Shown here: piece after piece, positions 60,833 to 64,000 of the stretch
Position numbering within the stretch: position 1 is the stretch's first letter
Layout: each line of letters starts with the position of its first letter
DNA from: VAZQ01 sp963841105
GTDB taxonomy: Bacteria > Pseudomonadota > Alphaproteobacteria > Rhizobiales > Xanthobacteraceae
Direction: 5' to 3'
Length of the DNA: 64,000 nt
NCBI GenBank assembly: GCA_963841105.1
Contig: CAWJCB010000030.1
Span: 186,001 to 250,000 of the forward strand
Made by a program: the position numbers and the translations under genes
Notes under the pieces: model-generated
The model's database searches: none
Told to the model about the DNA's origin: nothing
What the model saw: only the letters and a program-made list of their open reading frames with translations

Positions 60833-61653
60833 CGATACCGAACCGGGCTCCGAACCTGGCTCCCATGGCCGGAGAAATTCAACCTGCCGTGTCCGGGGAA
60901 TTTGCGCTTTGCGCCAAAGGGCTGTGCAAGCGATTTGGCGGAGTGCAGGCGGTTCGCGACGTTTCGTTCGATATTCCGCGTGGCGCGGTGTTTGCGGTCA
61001 TTGGCCCCAACGGTGCCGGCAAATCGACGCTGCTCAACCTGATGAGTGGGATCGCTCAGCCAGATGCCGGCCGGATCATCTTCCAGGGTGTCGATCTCGT
61101 CGGCATGGCGGCACACAAGCGCGCGCGGCTCGGACTTGCGCGAACGTTCCAGAAGATCCGGCTGTTCCGCCGCCTCTCCGTGCTCGACAATGTCGTAGCA
61201 GCCTTTCATCTCCATCATAAGCTGCCTGCGTGGCACTATGTGGTCCACACCGCCGCCTTCGCTCGAGATTACAGCCGCTGCCGCGAGGAGGCGCTGGCGC
61301 TCCTCGCCTTCGCCGGCCTTGAAGGACGCGCCGACGTGCTTGCGGGCTCGCTCGCCTACGGCGAGCAGCGCATGCTCGAGCTTGCGCGTGCGCTTGCGAT
61401 CTCGCCCAGTCTGCTCATGGTCGATGAGCCTGCCGCCGGCCTCAACGCCGCCGAGGTGGAGCGACTGGTCGAGCGTATCCGTGCCCTCCGCCAGCGCGGG
61501 GTGACCATCATCGTGGTTGAGCACAACATGGATTTGGTGATGCAGGTCGCCGAGCGAGCACTCGTCATGAACTACGGTCAACAACTGTTCGAGGGGACTC
61601 CCGCCGAGGTGCAGAGCAACCCAGCCGTGATCGCCGCTTACCTCGGCACGTGA
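60829..61653 (+). CDS. livG: HAAT-type ABC transporter ATPase LivG, cassette 2
   Basis: The ATPase has 274 residues from ATG 60829: an N-terminal extension of about 25 residues precedes Walker A GPNGAGKST. Later come SLAYGEQRMLELARALA (ABC signature region), Walker B LLMVDEPAAGLNAAEVE and VVEHNMDLVM. It shares the operon with livH, livM and livF. Confidence 0.93.
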   Translation: MTIPNRAPNLAPMAGEIQPAVSGEFALCAKGLCKRFGGVQAVRDVSFDIPRGAVFAVIGPNGAGKSTLLNLMSGIAQPDAGRIIFQGVDLVGMAAHKRARLGLARTFQKIRLFRRLSVLDNVVAAFHLHHKLPAWHYVVHTAAFARDYSRCREEALALLAFAGLEGRADVLAGSLAYGEQRMLELARALAISPSLLMVDEPAAGLNAAEVERLVERIRALRQRGVTIIVVEHNMDLVMQVAERALVMNYGQQLFEGTPAEVQSNPAVIAAYLGT

Positions 61654-61711
61654 CCGATGCGTCGCTCATCTTCCATGGCTAATTCGTGATGCGAGATGCT
61701 CGGAGTGCAGC

Positions 61712-62461
61712 GTGAGCCCGTTGCTGAAAGCCGAGAAGATCGAGATAGCCTACGGCGAGGCGCCGGCCTGCCGCGAGCTGAGCTTCGACGTCGCGGAAGG
61801 AGAGATTGTCGCCCTCATCGGGGCCAACGGCGCGGGGAAATCGACCACGCTGCGCGCCGTCGCCGGAGTTTTGCTGCCGCGCAAGGGCACAATCCATTTT
61901 GGCGGAGACGACATCACGCGCCTGCCTTCGCACGTCCGCAATGGGTTGGGCATCTCGCTCGTTCCGGAAGGGCGGCGCGTCTTTGCTTTCCTCACCGTGC
62001 GCGAAAACCTCGAGCTCGGCGCCTTTCGGTATCGAAAGGACGGCGCGAAGGTTCGTGCCTTGATGGACGACATTCTCGACATGTTTCCTCGACTTCGCGA
62101 GCGCATCACCCAGAACGCCGGCACGCTTTCCGGCGGCGAGCAACAAATGCTCGCGCTCGGGCGCGCGATGATGTCGCAGCCGCGCCTCATCTGTCTCGAC
62201 GAGCCTTCGCTTGGACTTGCCCCAATGGTCGTCGAGGATATCTTTCGCACGATCAAGGCGATTAATGCCGCCGGTACGAGCGTGCTTCTGGTCGAGCAGA
62301 ATGCGCGCTACGCGCTTGAGACCGCGAGCCGCGGCTACGTATTGCAGACGGGGTCAATCATCGCCAGCGGCGCCTGCACGAGCTTGCGCGATGACGGGGT
62401 GGTGCGTCAGGCCTACCTTGGCCGCAGCGCCGGCGACGGTATTGCCTCTCAGCATTCGTAG
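61712..62461 (+). CDS. livF: HAAT-type ABC transporter ATPase LivF, cassette 2
   Basis: The 249-residue ATPase has Walker A GANGAGKST, signature LSGGEQQMLALG, Walker B LICLDEPSLGLAP and the loop LLVEQNARYALE. The start is GTG 61712 with GGAG six bases upstream. Its TAG stop is formed by the first bases of the following palindromic repeat. Confidence 0.93.
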   Translation: MSPLLKAEKIEIAYGEAPACRELSFDVAEGEIVALIGANGAGKSTTLRAVAGVLLPRKGTIHFGGDDITRLPSHVRNGLGISLVPEGRRVFAFLTVRENLELGAFRYRKDGAKVRALMDDILDMFPRLRERITQNAGTLSGGEQQMLALGRAMMSQPRLICLDEPSLGLAPMVVEDIFRTIKAINAAGTSVLLVEQNARYALETASRGYVLQTGSIIASGACTSLRDDGVVRQAYLGRSAGDGIASQHS

Positions 62462-62531
62462 GGCGGAGTAGCGTGAGCGTAACCGCCGTCTGCACGCGGC
62501 GATTACCGCGAAGCCGCCTGATCCGCCCTAC
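62458..62531. repeat. GTAGGGCGGA inverted repeat
   Basis: GTAGGGCGGA at 62458-62467 and TCCGCCCTAC at 62522-62531 are exact reverse complements, with an AACCGCC/GGCGATTACCGC-like middle. The left arm provides the TAG of livF, and the right arm provides the TAG of the convergent S24 gene. Confidence 0.75.
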
Positions 62532-63190
62532 TTCTGCTCCGGCGCGGGCCTGCTGCGCTGGATTATCGCCTTGACGTTCGCTGCCCAAAGGATGCCGGCA
62601 TCCCGGATAGGATCCGCAGCCTGCGAGATCAGGTCGAAGCTTCCCTCCGCGCCACCTTGCTGCAATTTCTTGATGAGAACCCGCCCGTCCTTGAGCGCGG
62701 CGACGCAAAGCACACCAATGAGATCAGCCGTGGGGGGCTTGCGCGTATCGTCGTACAGCACAAGCCAGCGATCGAGATGCGATCCCATGCTCTTGCCACG
62801 GATTTCAAGGGCAACAGTGTCGGCGGTGGCGACCTTTGGTAGGGCGACCCACTCGAAATTTTTGGGAGAAACGGCGAAAAAGTACGCTTGCGCGCCTTTC
62901 CCCACGTAGCCGATGATTGGTTTTATTTGCGAGGTTTTGCGGCGTGGAGCGGCAACAGCGGCGGCATCCTCGACGCCATGACCGATCAATAGCCATTCCG
63001 CAGTTACTCCGAAAAATTCGGCATATCGCTGCGCCTCCGCGGGACCATAGTCCCTCGCCCCTGGCAATTCGGCGCGTTCATGTGCGCCATAGGTGGAAAT
63101 TGGCAACCCAAGCGCAAGCGCAGCCGCGCGAGCTGATGCAAACCGCTTCCTGCGCGCGAATCGCAGCCGCTGTCCCCGCGTATCTGACAT
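62528..63190 (-). CDS. XRE/S24 repressor-like protein (LexA/CI fold)
   Basis: The 220-residue protein has an N-terminal helix-turn-helix (RLRFARRKRFASARAAALALGLPISTYGAHERAELPG) and a C-terminal S24 peptidase-like domain with the candidate nucleophile Ser134 (RGKSMGSHLD) and Lys174 (VLIKKLQQ). I do not see the usual Ala-Gly or Cys-Gly autocleavage site, although GYVGKGAQ lies near residue 97. It could be a stress- or phage-type repressor. No phage genes are nearby. Its stop lies inside the repeat at 62458-62531. Confidence 0.85.
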   Translation of the reverse strand: MSDTRGQRLRFARRKRFASARAAALALGLPISTYGAHERAELPGARDYGPAEAQRYAEFFGVTAEWLLIGHGVEDAAAVAAPRRKTSQIKPIIGYVGKGAQAYFFAVSPKNFEWVALPKVATADTVALEIRGKSMGSHLDRWLVLYDDTRKPPTADLIGVLCVAALKDGRVLIKKLQQGGAEGSFDLISQAADPIRDAGILWAANVKAIIQRSRPAPEQK

Positions 63191-63250
63191 AGCCTGCGAA
63201 CAGTCCCTTGCAACAGCGGCCCCCGGCGCCAGACTGCAAACGTTTTCCGA

Positions 63251-64000
63251 TCAGGACCCGTCGATGCCGCGCCGCCTGATCTCAAGCCCGATGGGGCGCA
63301 AAACAACGTTCGCCACCCATTGCACCCGTTGCCTTGCGCTCATGCGAGATGGGTCGGCAGGTTGCGTTTGCAATGGCGGAGCGGAATTTGCCAGGAAATC
63401 TCTGATTTCTTCCACGCTCTTGTGATTTACCCACGGATAAGAGGACAACAGCACAGGCTCGCCCTTGCCGGCGACGATTGTGATCCTGTTGACAGGCTTG
63501 GTCGGCTCGAAAGGAGCATGACACTCGCAGACTGATGTGAATCCCGCGTCAACCAGGGCACGGCACAAGGAGTCGCGCGTGAACACAAAGCTCTCAGGAT
63601 TATCAAGCGATGCTCCAACACGGCTTCGACGAATTTCCTCGGGATCATCGTCGGCGTGCTCACGGACTCTGGTGCCCTGGTAACTCTTGCCGTCGTGCTC
63701 TGCGCGGTAATCAGCTTCCAGCGCAACGTGCGTGTCGATGATCAACAGATGCTTGCACATGGCGTGGAGATTTCCAAGTACGGGAAAGATGTCGCGATCA
63801 TCCAGGTGATAAAGGATTCCGAGGAAGAGAACTATATCAGCAGCTCCGTGAGAGCTGACGGTGATATTCCTCACGTCGGCTTGCTCGAACTTCAGTTTTT
63901 CCAGGCGAAGCCGGCGGGCAAGGTCTTGCCCTGCCTGCATCCGCTCCATTCGGCCATCAAACCCGGTGACATTGGCGCCACGCAGGGCCGCTTCGATCGC
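63251..64000 (-). CDS. class I SAM-dependent methyltransferase (cut by window end)
   Basis: The frame runs open to the window edge (63251-64000), so only the C-terminal 249 residues are seen. The visible part has AALRGANVTGFDG (motif I end), an EQADVRNITV stretch, ADIVLFLGILYHLDD (motif IV-like) and LLIIDTHVALEADY (post-motif). Family members methylate small molecules or tRNA or sugar moieties; the target is unknown. An internal ATG exists at 63949, but the upstream sequence is also conserved-looking, so the gene is larger. Confidence 0.82.
   Translation of the reverse strand, partial: AIEAALRGANVTGFDGRMERMQAGQDLARRLRLEKLKFEQADVRNITVSSHGAADIVLFLGILYHLDDRDIFPVLGNLHAMCKHLLIIDTHVALEADYRAEHDGKSYQGTRVREHADDDPEEIRRSRVGASLDNPESFVFTRDSLCRALVDAGFTSVCECHAPFEPTKPVNRITIVAGKGEPVLLSSYPWVNHKSVEEIRDFLANSAPPLQTQPADPSRMSARQRVQWVANVVLRPIGLEIRRRGIDGS

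Noticed and set aside
62528..63190. S24 repressor as sign of a prophage
   Set aside because: No integrase, structural or lysis genes are near; the gene stands alone between housekeeping genes.
1..64000. CRISPR arrays or insertion sequences
   Set aside because: No regularly spaced direct repeats and no transposase-like protein were seen; the repeats present are short palindromic elements.

Overview
The window looks like a chromosomal segment of a GC-rich alphaproteobacterium of the order Hyphomicrobiales, probably close to Bradyrhizobium/Rhodopseudomonas. The reasons are a complete PhyR-NepR-EcfG general stress module, a CrbS/CrbR-like two-component pair, a haloacetate-dehalogenase-type hydrolase with the fluoroacetate dehalogenase residues, two leucine-type ABC transporters, several small rhizobial-type hypothetical proteins, and many short palindromic intergenic repeats. 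This is inferred from protein families read by eye, not from a database search. I see no integrase, transposase, phage structural gene or CRISPR array.

Layout. 1-5.6 kb: the end of an SDR oxidoreductase, a CorA metal channel, an L,D-transpeptidase lipoprotein, a class III aminotransferase, a Phd-like antitoxin remnant and an extensin-like protein. 5.7-13 kb: a frameshifted SolA-type oxidase, an acyl-CoA synthetase, a co-translated DUF898 membrane protein and M48 protease followed by a DUF1499 protein, and an MBL-fold hydrolase. 13.1-17.9 kb: a minus-strand catabolic-looking operon (substrate-binding protein, arabinonate-type dehydratase, flavin-dependent monooxygenase, VOC protein). 18.1-25.8 kb: the CrbS/CrbR-like sensor pair, a YjbQ protein, a secreted coiled-coil protein, a dehalogenase-like hydrolase and a second L,D-transpeptidase. 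26.3-28.8 kb: the general stress response locus, with three EcfG-type promoters readable in the sequence. 29-41.8 kb: mostly membrane and ion or energy housekeeping (Kup, metallophosphoesterase, AI-2E permease, patatin, GntP permease, PPK2) and small stress-type membrane proteins. 41.9-46.6 kb: HAAT-type ABC transporter 1, followed by an elongator tRNA-Met. 47-54.9 kb: a hyfBCEFGI-type membrane complex with its own small HTH protein. 55-57.4 kb: small hypothetical proteins and a frameshifted class C beta-lactamase-like hydrolase. 57.6-62.5 kb: HAAT transporter 2. The window ends with an S24-type repressor-like protein and a truncated methyltransferase.

Functional threads. PhyR, when phosphorylated, should titrate NepR away from EcfG. 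EcfG-type promoters sit in front of both divergent arms of that switch and in front of a neighbouring DUF1328 gene. The hyf-like operon keeps all membrane modules and the proximal [4Fe-4S] ligands but lacks the nickel-binding cysteines and any ferredoxin-type subunit, so it is better read as an energy-converting-hydrogenase-related (Ehr) complex than as a hydrogenase. The two HAAT cassettes are complete (SBP, two permeases, two ATPases), but livM of the second is frameshifted.

Quality note. Six otherwise intact genes each carry exactly one single-base indel, at or next to a short run of a repeated base in most cases (near 6176, 15118, 20722, 39085, 56533 and 60440). Either the assembly has residual indel errors or the strain has several recent pseudogenes. 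Raw reads would decide this before any of these genes is called dead.
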